Assembly: GCA_027886185.1 (NCBI GenBank)
Contig: WOAB01000126.1
Span: forward strand, 558,001-622,000
Length of the DNA: 64,000 bases
Source: Rheum nobile
Lineage: Eukaryota > Streptophyta > Magnoliopsida > Caryophyllales > Polygonaceae
Direction of reading: 5' to 3'
The translations under genes and the position numbers were made by a program. Every line of letters begins with the position of its first letter. Positions within the stretch are counted from its first letter, which is position 1. Below, one piece after another: positions 47,932 through 58,426 of the stretch. The notes under the pieces were generated by a model. It saw only the letters and a program-made list of their open reading frames with translations, searched no databases and was not told the origin of the DNA.

Positions 47932-49200
47932 TCAACTCGGGTTGCTCAAAGCAACTAAACTCCTGGGATCAAAATCAGGGGGATGCCTCTTTGTATACTC
48001 CATGTGGAGCCTTTCCCCCATGCTTGTGCAATTGTTGATGGCTGGATCACTTGTCGTATCCATGAATGCACTTGCCATCTTGAAAAAATGTCTACCCAGC
48101 ATCTCAGGGGCTTCATGTCTGTCCTGCCCCGTATCCAGCATATAAAAATTCTCCACCTGCAACAAGCTCTCCTTCTTGTGCTTCCCTTTCGGTTTCTTCT
48201 TGATCAAACCCAGCACCTTTAACATTTCCTTGCTGCGAGGGGTGCTGTCCGCCAGATGGACCAAAGGGGGGGTTGCCTTGCAGCTACTGAAGGTGTCACA
48301 TAAGCCTTTGTTGCTCTCCACCTTTTGGGTGTCCTTCAGAGCCTCAGGGAATGGTGTAGCAGTTTGCGGCGAGATAAGCGGGAAGGAGTTGAGATGCATA
48401 AACTCATCATAAGCAGCCTCCAGAGGGTCGGGGGCTGCCAGGGCGATTGTCTCTGGAGTATATTCACGGTCACAGTTCTCCTCCTCATCATCGCTCCAAT
48501 CCTTCTCATATCTCAAAAAGTACTCCTCCTCAGTCAGCACCTCTGGGCGGAAATAAGGATCAACCCAAACCTCATCAGCAGAGCTAGGATTTTGAACGCT
48601 GGGTTGCTCTGGTCCCACCGCGGGGCGGTGGTCATTGCCGCGGGGCACTGAGGTCGCGGTGGAGAAACTGAGGCATGCCGCCGAGTCGCGGTCAGTCTCG
48701 TCGCGGGAAGGTGAGATAACTGGGACTTCACGCCGGGTCGCGGTAAGAGGTGACGCGGGGCGGTGGGCGACGTTCTCCATCTCATATTCGTCCTCCTCAG
48801 CAGTAGGAGTGACATGCAATTCCTTGCCATTTCACAGGGTTACCGCATTTGCAGCCTCTTGCCTTCTCTCTTTTATTAGCTCAACAACCTCCTCTTTGAG
48901 GTCGACCATAGCCTCCGTTATGCGCTGGAGGTTAGCATCTGTCTTTTGCGCATATGTTGTAAAGTGTCGTGTTAGGACATTGAGCATCGCTTCGGTTGAA
49001 TTGCTTGCACGAGAGGAGAAGTGCTGAGTCAAGTTCTTGAGCATCGTTGCAGTTGCGATATTTGGATTGGACTCAGGCGGACTATGCTCATAGGTCGGAT
49101 TGAATTGTTGGTACCCATAACTCGAATTGGGGTGCTCTCTCCACCCTGGAGTGTATGCGTAGGAGTATGGGTCATATTGCGGTTTTCCCCAGAAATCCAT
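47932..49200 (-). pseudogene. Athila/Tat-type gag C-terminal part and protease edge, one stop
   Basis: The frame starts at ATG 49200 (MDFWGKPQYDPYSYAYTPGW, then REHPNSSYGY), matching the PGWRNHPN region of Athila/Tat gag. A coiled-coil stretch follows (LKNLTQHFSS ... LQRITEAMVDLKEEVVELIK). The signature AVTLRxGKEL appears as AVTL-stop-NGKELH: TGA at 48832-48834 stands where CGA (Arg) would fit, a C-to-T change. A long acidic, low-similarity linker follows, then LGRHFFKMASAFMD, the counterpart of the LGRPFLKT protease edge. The frame ends at 47932. Several GC-rich hairpin blocks sit inside this coding part. Apart from one stop it is open for about 420 codons. Confidence 0.85.
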
Positions 49201-49325
49201 ATCTGTATCAAAAGCAAATAGAAAAACACACAAAAAAATCAGTAGCACTGGTATGGACCGTAAGATAGGTCCACACTAAAGTAACAAACACACAAATAAA
49301 CACACAGAAAAATCAAAACTTGCCT

Positions 49326-49342
49326 CCCCGGCAACGGCGCCA
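49326..49342 (-). promoter_or_regulatory. Primer-binding site (tRNA-Asp)
   Basis: On the minus strand TGGCGCCGTTGCCGGGG lies three bases after the LTR end. It is the exact complement of the plant tRNA-Asp 3' end including CCA. Athila-type elements are known to use this primer. Confidence 0.92.
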
Positions 49343-49345
49343 ATT

Positions 49346-50950
49346 TGATAGGCGTTTGTCGTCAAGACACCTAAACAAATAAAATAATCCTAACAAACCT
49401 AAACAAGTAGTAGAGGCAAGCAAGGGTCGAATCCACAGGGAGGAAGTAATCAATCTACGTGTTCACAAGCGTGTAAAGTAACAAGGGGGGTTTGAATGAT
49501 CACAAAGTAACAAAGATGCAAGCTTTAACAAGAGAAGAAATATAATGAGGAAAGTAGTTCCACTAGAACGAGATCCACAATACAGAGATGCAAGTTAATC
49601 ACTGAAATCTATAAATCCAAGTTCTTTAACTATTCTTATGGTTGTTCCCACCCTGATCTTAAGTACTACCGATTCTCACAGTTGTCGATAGACTTATTAC
49701 TATGCCAATGATAAAGTACAACTGATTCGCACAGTTGTCAGCGTACTTTAGCACCAACACAACAATAGCAATGCACACAAGGATATAGGATACATGCAAG
49801 TAGAAAGACGTACAAGTACTCACTCCCCTACTAAACATGCAATTGATTCTCACACACAAGTGTACGCTCGGAACCCCTATACGCACAAACGTGTTTGCCA
49901 CTAGATATGCACTCAGAACCCCTATATGCAATCCTAGCAATTGATAAAAAGTATTCAACCTAGCTGGCCAGACTATGAGGAATAACAATAAATCATAAAC
50001 GTTATAACAAGAGAATCAATCCAACACACATAAGAATAAGAACAATGAATAGAAATCTCACAACATAATCAATGTATTGCTTCAAACGTCTAGCAGAACA
50101 AAAGTGTTTAGCTCTCCATGGGTTGGAAACCCCGGAGGCAAAACTACGAACTAAAACTGAATTCTTCGATGATAGGGAATGGAGACTGTGGGAATTAGGT
50201 TAAATAGAGTTAACCTAAAGCCCAAGATCACAAACCCTAACTTACAAGGAAATAAAATAATAATAATAATAAAAGGAAAATAATAAAAATCTAGTAACCA
50301 AAAGTAAACAACCGAATCCGGAAAATTAATCCCGTGCTCACGCTCGGCATCGTCCCCGCCTCGCGTCCAGCAGCTTCTCGGCAGACACGGCCCAACTTCG
50401 GCAACAGTAAAAGCACGGCCCACAAGGCATTAGCACACGGCCCACTTCATAATCCATTCCAGCAAACATCTTCGCTGATGTCGCCATGACGTCATCGTCC
50501 CGCATCAACATCTTCACACGCTCTGCTTCAATTCTTCAGCAATTCACGCGGCCTTTAATTAATTATTTCGCTCAGCATATGGCCGCGAGGCGCCAGCTCC
50601 CACCGCGGGGCGGTACTTCTCAGCTTCTGCGACACTTTAGTAAAAATGCCATAACTTTTGATTCCCAACTCGGATTGCGCTCATATTTTGAGGACTTGCA
50701 GTAGACTTCAAGATCTAACTCCTAGAATTGGAATCACTTCATTTGGACATCTGAGTAGAGAGAACGAACCATTTTAATTCAGCACATTGTTCTTCTACTC
50801 TTCAATACACTTCAAACCTCTATAAATCCCATGATTTCTTCACTTCTCCATTCTAACTCCATAATCCACGATTGTGCTCTAAATCCAACCAAATGGCGCC
50901 TCAAACCTGGTAATAATCCTTAGATATGTGCTACAAAATAGCACTCATCA
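49346..50950 (-). repeat. 5' LTR of the Athila/Tat-like element
   Basis: 1605 bp, nearly identical to the 3' LTR except for scattered changes and the extra 12-bp block CCGCGGGGCGGT at 50603-50614. Confidence 0.95.
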
Positions 50951-51200
50951 GCGTCGTGACGCGTCCTTGGATCATCATTACCGGTTTAGCCTCCTCTTGA
51001 CTTGGCAGACATTGGCTCCAAAGACAACATTGGGTGTCTAGAAGTAGTTGTCGAGCTCGTGCACGAGTAATGGCTCCTGGTGGTGTGGCTTATTCTTGTG
51101 TGGTCGCGCTCGTGGTCGAATGAGTGACCGGCCTTGATGGCGCTGGTTCTCCTTGATCTTAATATGGCATAGGCGTGATCACATAAGATGCTTTTAACTA

Positions 51201-51639
51201 GCATGATATTTGACGTAGCAATAATCAAATGAGTTTCTAGTGAAAGTTGTCCGGAGAAAGAGATTTTGCATGAGAATTCAAATTATACAAATTTAGATTG
51301 TTCACAAAACATCAAAGAAAGGTGCGATTGTCGCTTGAGAAAGGCAAGAATCAGTCGGATGAAATTGTCATCATAGGAAATATTGTGTTCATGTAATTAT
51401 ATTTATATGCCCAAGCTCATGATTGAGTAATAATTTACATTTGAATGTATTCATGTAAAATATTGAGCATTAAAGAACTCCATATGATATGAGAATAGGA
51501 AGTGAGATGTATTATGTCTACTATTTACATTTAATCTCCAACATTTAGTAATCCACATGATTGAATTGAATATACAGGAAATGGCATATACATTCGACAA
51601 TGTTGCATTGAGTTGAACTGAAGTTTTAAGAGCTTATTT
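51201..51639. other. AT-rich, no gene seen
   Basis: No coding motif, repeat or element end was recognised between the split LTR and the ATGCACTTT array. Confidence 0.35.
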
Positions 51640-52320
51640 ATGCACTTGAGGTAAATAGTTATGCACTATTACATACAAGACATGCACTTTAATACAGTGA
51701 GTTACCACAATCATGATTTGTAGCCTATGAGGGATTCGAACCCACATCAATGTGTTTCGACACAATGATCTACCATTTGATCTAATAGGCTATGACAATA
51801 TCAAATATGTGGCCTAGACACTTTATTGATATTACATAATTCAAACATGAACAAAAGCAGTAAGTAATGCATACTGATTCACTTTTTATACATTTACTGA
51901 TGCATTTTTTACTAATTAATTAATGTACACTATTAAGTACTTAGATATTCAATTTTTCTAACAAGACATGCAATTTCTTATTAACTCACTTATGCACTTA
52001 ATGACAAAGACATGCACTAAAAATACTTAGCTATGCACTTTTACTAACTAGACATGCACTTTTGTACATATAGTGATGCACTTTTATACATCTAGTGATT
52101 CACTATTTTTTCATTTAGTGATGCACTTTTTCTAATAAGATATGCACTATTAGACACTTATTTGTGCACTTTTACCAACATGATATGCACTTTTTAAATT
52201 ATCGGACTCATGCAATTTCAATGACAACGATATGCACTAAAAGTAACTAATTATGCATGCTTACAAAGAAGACATACACTTTAATACACTTAGTTATGCA
52301 CTAGTTTTCTAAAACCAAAT
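51640..52320 (+). repeat. Array of spaced ATGCACTTT-type motifs
   Basis: TGCACTT(T/A) occurs about twenty times at roughly 20-45-base spacing, often as ATGCACTTTT followed by a short AT spacer and GACATGCACTT. It is the same motif and style as 11.04-11.29 kb. A tRNA-like sequence is embedded in it. Confidence 0.7.
51721..51792 (-). tRNA. tRNA-like sequence, probably a pseudogene
   Basis: The 72-base minus-strand sequence begins TAGCCTAT and ends ATAGGCTA, a perfect 8-bp acceptor-type stem. It has a D-arm-like GATC/GATC stem with an A-box-like AGATCAAATGG, and a perfect B box GGTTCGAATCC in a T-arm with one mismatch. The anticodon arm is irregular: TGTGT and ACACA pair around only four bases (CGAA), so about two loop bases seem missing and no anticodon can be assigned with confidence. 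It is more likely a tRNA-derived or decayed copy than a working tRNA. Confidence 0.5.
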
Positions 52321-52329
52321 CTATGGAAG

Positions 52330-53030
52330 AGACAAACATAAAATTTCGGAGTACCATAATTCCAAGAGGCAAACACAAAATTTCATTCTTTACTTGACTC
52401 ATTTACCGTGTTTCAACATATGAATCCTAGAAATCATGATTCACATAAACTTAAGCATCATGACATATGAACCCTAAATCTGAACACATGAACCCTAAAT
52501 CTGAACACATGCACCTTAAATCGCATCAGTAGACGAACATAAACTAAAATTTAGGAGTAAAGTAAAAATTTACCTTGTTTTCCTTCCCCTTTCGAAGTGT
52601 TTTCTTCGCTCACCATTTCGCTTCTCCATTTTCTTCAACTCGTCGAATCTTCAAGTAATTTTTAAGAGGAAGAATGGGAGAGTGGAGATGGTTGGAGATT
52701 CAAAGGTAGATTTCGTGATTTTTAAGGCGATTTCGAATGAGAGAGATTAGAGATGAGAGATTTCAGAGGCGAATCGAGAGGTAGGTTATCAGAGGATTGC
52801 GTCTTTGAAAATCAAAATGTGAGTGGGGTTATTTAGTATTTCATGGGAGGGTAGGGTTTTGTTATTAATTACGGGTCGGTACCACTAATTTTTTTTCAAG
52901 TGGCACGTGTCTTCCTTTATCAATATCTTAATATATCTTTTGTTTAAATCTTAGCCATTCATATGTCTCATCTGACGGCTGTAATAAATCTGCATTTTCA
53001 CCTAGTGGGTAGTATGTACCAGAACCGCAC
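52330..53030. other. Possible DNA-transposon terminal region, no gene
   Basis: AT-rich sequence with repeated GAACACATG and ATGAACCCTAAATCTGA, then a pyrimidine-rich block at 52580-52640 resembling a 5' leader on the minus strand. No coding exon follows that I can recognise. Confidence 0.3.
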
Positions 53031-53035
53031 TCATA

Positions 53036-53700
53036 TATTCATATATCAACCTCCTATCCCGTTTTAAGCCACAAGTACGTTTCTAAACCCACTTTACTAA
53101 CTACGTGTCAAATTATAAATTTTTTTCTTCTGTTTTCTTCATTTATTATTTTATAATAGTTTAGCTAATTTTATATCAAAACCATAACAAAATCTGAACC
53201 AACAAACTTTAAATCATCATTACCAAATTAGTGAAAGTATATAAATAATTTACCTAACTGAATGTTGGTACACAAAAATGGATCCCATTTTCATTAATTA
53301 CGGAGTTTTAACTTATTTTCTCTTGAAAAATTATATTGACAACATAACAAATTCTGATTTCGTTAATATAATCTGATTTTGCTAAGTAGATTATTATTTA
53401 TTAACAAAACCAAATCAACTTATATAATCATATATTAACCTCTTATCTCGTTTTAAGCCACAAGAACGCTTTTGAACCCATTTTATTAATAACGTGTCAA
53501 ATTCTAAATTTTTCGTTCTCTTAATTTATTATTTTATAATAATTTAGCTAATTTTATAACAAATTTATAATAAAGTTTGTACCAACAAACTTTAAATCAT
53601 CATTACCAAATTAGTGAAAATATATAAATAGTTTTAGCGCACTGAATGTTGCTACACAAAAGTGGATCTGATTTTGATTAACGGTGTTTTTTATCCTATG
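53036..53700. repeat. 389-bp direct duplication
   Basis: GTTTTAAGCCACAAG starts at 53061 and 53450. The copies align through ACGTGTCAAAT, TTTATTATTTTATAAT, CCAACAAACTTTAAATCATC and CTGAATGTTG. They are moderately diverged. A further short repeat (AGTTTGAGCGACAAACAACA) lies just beyond, at about 53814 and 53969. Confidence 0.8.
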
Positions 53701-54009
53701 TTCCAAAGACATAAGCACTTTATTTTAGAAAGTCGGGGTTAAGTGTTAGTATTTTATTGATTTTATTTTTGAAAGGGATTAGCGGAACTTAAATCCGATT
53801 GAGCGAAAGTTATGAGTTTGAGCGACAAACAACACTAAAAAGATAGACTTTTTACCATTTACGATATGAAGCACAACTTTGAGCGAAAGATAAGAGTTTC
53901 TAATTTTGTCAATTTCTTTCCTTGAATCGTCTCATATTGTCAAAATATCAGGGGAAAACAAAGAGCTAAGAGTTTGAGCGACAAACAACACTAAAAAGAC
54001 ATACTTTTG

Positions 54010-54849
54010 GATCTTCATTCTCTTGTGCCCCCTCGAGTTAGCAAGCAAGGCGAGCCACTCATGGATGGAATTCTTCCTCCATAAGATGCGATTGATGGAA
54101 AACACCCTCTCACTAACTTGTGCGACAAATTTGCACTGGAACCAAAGGTGGCTCTATGTCTCTGGCATCTCCTGGCACACGGGGCAGGTATCAGTAGTAG
54201 CGATGCCCCGACTAGCAAGCCTTCTCCTGATGGGAAGTCTCTCATGCAAGGCTAGCCAGACTGTATAGCTTCATTTCCCGCACTGCTTCCCCTTCCAAAT
54301 CAACTCTCCTCGGGGGACCTTATGAACATGGTCCTTAAAAGCATCGTACAAGGAGGCACAATCTAGCTTCCCTGAACATGGTGGTGAACATGGAGACATC
54401 AACAGAGAGTCTGGAATGGGGATGTCCGTGGGGGACACACTGAGGGATCAAAAGCACCAAGTCCCTAACCGCCATTACCCCTTTCCACATCTAGGAGTCA
54501 TTTTTCTTGGTGTTGTAGCTCCAGAAGTCGATTTGCTTCAAAATGTTCTATTGAGCCCATCTCGTCCAGAGGTTCACTGGACCCATATAAATATCCGCTT
54601 TAAGTTTAAAAATAAGCGTCTTGTTCCAAGAATGAATTTCATTGAAGTTAAGACCTCCTTCAGCAAAGGGTTTGGTTATATGCTCCCATGCAACCAAACT
54701 TTTGTTGCCTGTCACTGATCCAGACCAAAGGATTCTGCAAATGGTCTTGAGCTTCCTAGACACCTAATCTGGTAGGATGAATCCTTGTGCCCTGTAATTA
54801 AGTGAACCCTCAAACACTGCTCGAATTAGTTGCGCTCTACATGCGTAGG
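54010..54849 (-). pseudogene. LINE (L1-type) reverse transcriptase C-terminus with zf-RVT
   Basis: The minus-strand translation reads YACRAQLIRAVFEGSLNYRA, then FILPD and ICRILWSGS, the thumb part of plant LINE RT. VAWEHITKPFAEGGLNF and IHSWNKTLIFKL follow. Further on, in another frame, the zinc-binding zf-RVT domain appears (VWLALHERLPIRRRLASRG, then TCPVCQEMPET and HLWFQCKF). Stops and frameshifts are frequent. The upstream RT part is cut off at 54850, exactly where an LTR starts. It is an old dead copy. Confidence 0.88.
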
Positions 54850-55330
54850 TGTAATAATCCTCATTTTCAGATATGGGCATGAATGTAAATTTACTTTTAA
54901 TAAAGGGGATGAATTTTTGTTACATTATTCCAAGTGAATAAATTGAAATATATATTTTTATTCCATAAAAGTATGTTACATTTCAAGTCATGTGGTGCAC
55001 TTAAAAAATCATAACACTATTGTTAATGATAATCTTGTTAGACATATCAATTTTCACCTAGATTATTTAAATTAAGGTTAATAAAATTTTAATTGAGATT
55101 TAAATAAGTTTAAGTTATAAGGATACGCAACTTAGGCTTGAATTAATTCAATTTAAAATTTCACTCTTCATAATTTGGTTTAGAATGCATATATAAACTT
55201 TGGGTAAGTTTACATATAAGTTTAAGCAAATTTTATAATTTTTGAAAAATGAAATATGGGCATTTTTGCCACAACTTGGAAAGTTGGGCGAAAATGTGGA
55301 ATTTGGGAAAAAGTTGGGGGGGGGGGCTTC

Positions 55331-57676
55331 TTCCTCCCCATGTTGGCCGTGAGCTCCAAGCTTCCTCCAATGGAGTTTTGACTCAGTTTTTCGTCCCGTT
55401 TTTTTCAATTGGCCCATGGGTTTTAAATATATACTCATCCTAAACCAAATCATATCAAAATCGGGATTTATAACCGGTTAGATTGATATAATTTTATCTT
55501 CAAAGGTAAACAGCCCGGTAACTTCAAAAGTTTGGTAAAATCTAAAATTTGATCTCGTTTGAGATCGGTTTTGGCCGAAATTTGTGGGTTGGAAAGCTAT
55601 CTCTAATGGCTTCAAAACCCCTATAAATACCCCCCTTACCCATTGAAAGAATTTGCCCAATTTCAAGCTTTAGGTTTTCGACAGTCCACAAAAGTTTCGA
55701 GCACTTGCAGAAGAAAATTCTCCTTCAATTGGGCACTCCTAGTTACGAGTTAGGTACCAAAATCTCCGTCTTGAAGTTTAGAATCTAGAGACACCAACCA
55801 TGCACCATTTGGAGTTCGGACAAGGGAGAATCGAAGCAAACAACGAAGGGGTGTCTGCACGAACCACACGAAAGAATTCGATAACGGCCAATTTGTACTT
55901 CAATTCGGTTTTTGTCCATTTAATCACGATTATGCATGCTAATTGCGGTTAGTTAGATACATATTAACTTAATTTAATTTGAGAAGTATTAAAATTAAAT
56001 TAAATATATTTTATGATATTATCTTAGATTGTAATTTGTTAAGGTATAACATTACAATTGGATAATGTGTTGGGTTATATGAGGTGATAAATAAATTTAG
56101 TAAATTAATTTCTTCCTCCCCATGTTGGCCGTGAGCTCCAAGCTTCCTCCAATGGAGTTTTGACTCAGTTTTTCGTCCCATTTTTTTCAATTGGCCCATG
56201 GGCTTTAAATATATACTCATCCTAAACCAAATCATATCAAAATCGGGATTTATAACCGGTTAGATTGATAGAATTTTATCTTCAAAGGTAAACAGCCCGG
56301 TAACTTCAAAAGTTCGGTAAAATCTAAAATTTGATCTCGTTTGAGATCGGTTTTGGCCGAAATTTGTGGGTTGGAAAGCTATCTCTAATGGCTTCAAAAC
56401 CCCTATAAATACCCCCCTTACCCATTGAAATAATTTGCCCAATTTCAAGCTTTAGGTTTTCGACAGTCCACAAAAGTTTTGAGCACTTGCAGAAGAAAAT
56501 TCTCCTTCAATTGGGCACTCCTAGTTACGAGTTAGGTACCAAAATCTCCGTCTTGAAGTTTAGAATCTAGAGACACCAACCATGCACCATTTTGAGTTCG
56601 GACAAGGGAGAATTGAAGCAAACAACGAAGGGGTGTCTGCACGAACCACACGAAAGAATTCGGTAACGGCCAATTTGTACTTCAATTCGGTTTTTGTCCA
56701 TTTAATCACGATTATGCATGCTAATTGCGGTTAGTTAGATACATATTAACTTAATTTAATTTGAGAAGTATTAAAATTAAATTAAATATATTTTATGATA
56801 TTATCTTAGATTGTAATTTGTTAAGGTATAACATTACAATTGGATAATGTGTTGGGTTATATGAGGTGATAAATAAATTTAGTAAATTAATTTATTCCTC
56901 CTCATGTTGGCCGTGAGCTCCAAGCTTCCTCCAATGGAGTTTTGACTCAGTTTTTCGTCCCGTTTTTTTCAATTGGCCCATGGGCTTTAAATATATACTC
57001 ATCCTAAACCAAATCATATCAAAATCGGGATTTATAACCGGTTAGATTGATAGAATTTTATCTTCAAAGGTAAACAGCCCGGTAACTTCAAAAGTTCGGT
57101 AAAATCTAAAATTTGATCTCGTTTGAGATCGGTTTTGGCCGAAATTTGTGGGTTGGAAAGCTATCTCTAATGGCTTCAAAACCCCTATAAATACCCCCCT
57201 TACCCATTGAAAGAATTTGCCCAATTTCAAGCTTTAGGTTTTCGACAGTCCACAAAAGTTTCGAGCACTTGCAGAAGAAAATTCCCCTTCAATTGGGCAC
57301 TCCTAGTTACGAGTTAGGTACCAAAATCTCCATCTTGAAGTTTAGAATCTAGAGACACCAACCATGCACCATTTGGAGTTCGGACAAGGGAGAATCGAAG
57401 CAAACAACGAAGGGGTGTCTGCACGAACCACACGAAAGAATTCGGTAACGGCCAATTTGTACTTCAATTCGGTTTTTGTCCATTTAATCACGATTATGCA
57501 TGCTAATTGCGGTTAGTTAGATACATATTAACTTAATTTAATTTGAGAAGTATTAAAATTAAATTAAATATATTTTATGATATTATCTTAGATTGTAATT
57601 TGTTAAGGTATAACATTACAATTGGATAATGTGCTGGGTTATATGAGGTGATAAATAAATTTAGTAAATTAATTTA
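55331..57676 (+). repeat. Three tandem 782-bp units inside the LTR
   Basis: Units start at 55331, 56113 and 56895 with TTCCTCC(C/T)CATGTTGG and end GATAAATAAATTTAGTAAAT. They differ only at scattered positions. Each carries the same TATA box (55622, 56404, 57186), a GTCCACAAAAGTTT(C/T)GAG stretch and the same 3' part. Confidence 0.95.
55622..55629 (+). promoter_or_regulatory. TATA box of the LTR, first of three copies
   Basis: CCCCTATAAATACCCCCC is a strong plant TATA context; identical copies lie at 56404-56411 and 57186-57193. It marks the probable start of the R region of this LTR. Confidence 0.65.
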
Positions 57677-57834
57677 TGCCATGATTATTTAGAATATACG
57701 ACTAATTTATTATTAGTATCGTATAGATAATCGTTAGTTAAAAAGCCTTGAAATTGATTTATTTAGAGCTAAATAAGTTCAATTAAAAATCGAGACTTGT
57801 ATCTTTCAAATGTCGTTATTGAATAAATTAGGCG

Positions 57835-58426
57835 TTTTTGCAAAAATACCCAATTGGAAGGTGGATTTAGCAAAAATAGGCTAGTTGCTTTTGGTATTAC
57901 AATCATGTCCAAAAAGGTACCCATGCAATTTGTATTTACCTTTTCTTTTAAATACAAAAAAACTTGAAAACCTTATCATTTCCATAAAAATAAAGGTAAA
58001 AGAAATGAAAAACAAATAAAACCGGGATTGTTTAATATACAAGTACACCCGGAAAAAGTTAAAAAATAGGAATTTTTCAATGAACAAGTACATTTGGAAG
58101 GTAAGAAGAAATAAAGAAAATCCGACACGATAAAGAAAATAACCGGGAAAGAAAGAAGAAAGAAAGAAGTACAACTTTATTAAAGCACATGTCACATCAA
58201 TCACTCCAATTTCCCTTAAAAAAAAATTTTCCCCTAAAACTTTGATCTCTCTTTTGCCTCTGTTACCTGCGACTTTTATCAACATCTTCGAAATTTCTGC
58301 CAGACTACATTCATCTTCATTCCTCTTGTTTCTTCTTCTTCTTTAATCCTGTCACACTTCATTAAACGCTATTCCCCTTTCTTTGAGCGAGAAAGAATCC
58401 TACCACACTTCATTAAATCCATTCCC
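57835..58426. other. Probable 5' flank of the MULE gene
   Basis: It begins with AAAAATACCC and AAAAATAGG words typical of MULE ends. Purine-rich then pyrimidine-rich sequence follows, leading to the gene. The matching inverted end was not identified. Confidence 0.4.

Larger units (their letters stand above)
44912..50950 (-). mobile_element. Athila/Tat-like LTR element, internally deleted (6039 bp)
   Basis: LTRs lie at 44912-46505 (3', 1594 bp) and 49346-50950 (5', 1605 bp) and are nearly identical. The 5-bp duplication GCGTC is perfect (44907-44911, 50951-50955). A primer-binding site complementary to tRNA-Asp lies inside the 5' LTR, which puts the element on the minus strand. The internal region keeps the gag C-terminal part and the protease edge, but no reverse transcriptase, RNase H or integrase. 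Near 47160 and 46505 the interior carries ATGCTTAAACNTTGC words near the LTR. It is a non-autonomous derivative; the near-identity of its LTRs suggests a fairly recent insertion. Confidence 0.93.
40768..51200 (-). mobile_element. Minus-strand gypsy LTR split by two nested elements
   Basis: The LTR is in three pieces: 40768-41388, 44757-44911 and 50956 to about 51200. The first gap is a solo LTR with TSD CCGAG, the second an Athila/Tat-like element with TSD GCGTC. Removing both restores continuous sequence. The outermost piece encodes GAITRARARQ on the minus strand (51032-51083), the peptide typical of the 5' part of plant gypsy LTRs, as expected for the start of this LTR. The outer boundary is uncertain. 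Confidence 0.7.
54850..57830 (+). mobile_element. LTR with triplicated promoter segment, right end lost
   Basis: It starts TGTAATAATCC inside the LINE remnant. It contains three tandem 782-bp units, then a unique tail (57675-57830) that also occurs in inverted orientation at 34016-34235. No matching right terminus or target duplication was found, and MULE-like sequence follows, so the LTR is probably truncated at the right. Confidence 0.7.

Noticed and set aside
55148..57230. Repeated 62-codon minus-strand frames in the 782-bp units
   Set aside because: They repeat only because the LTR segment is triplicated, and they lie across the LTR promoter.
57881..58285. 134-codon minus-strand F/L-rich frame that looks like a membrane protein
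   Set aside because: It lies over an A-rich leader of the MULE gene; poly-F/L comes from the composition and there is no other support.
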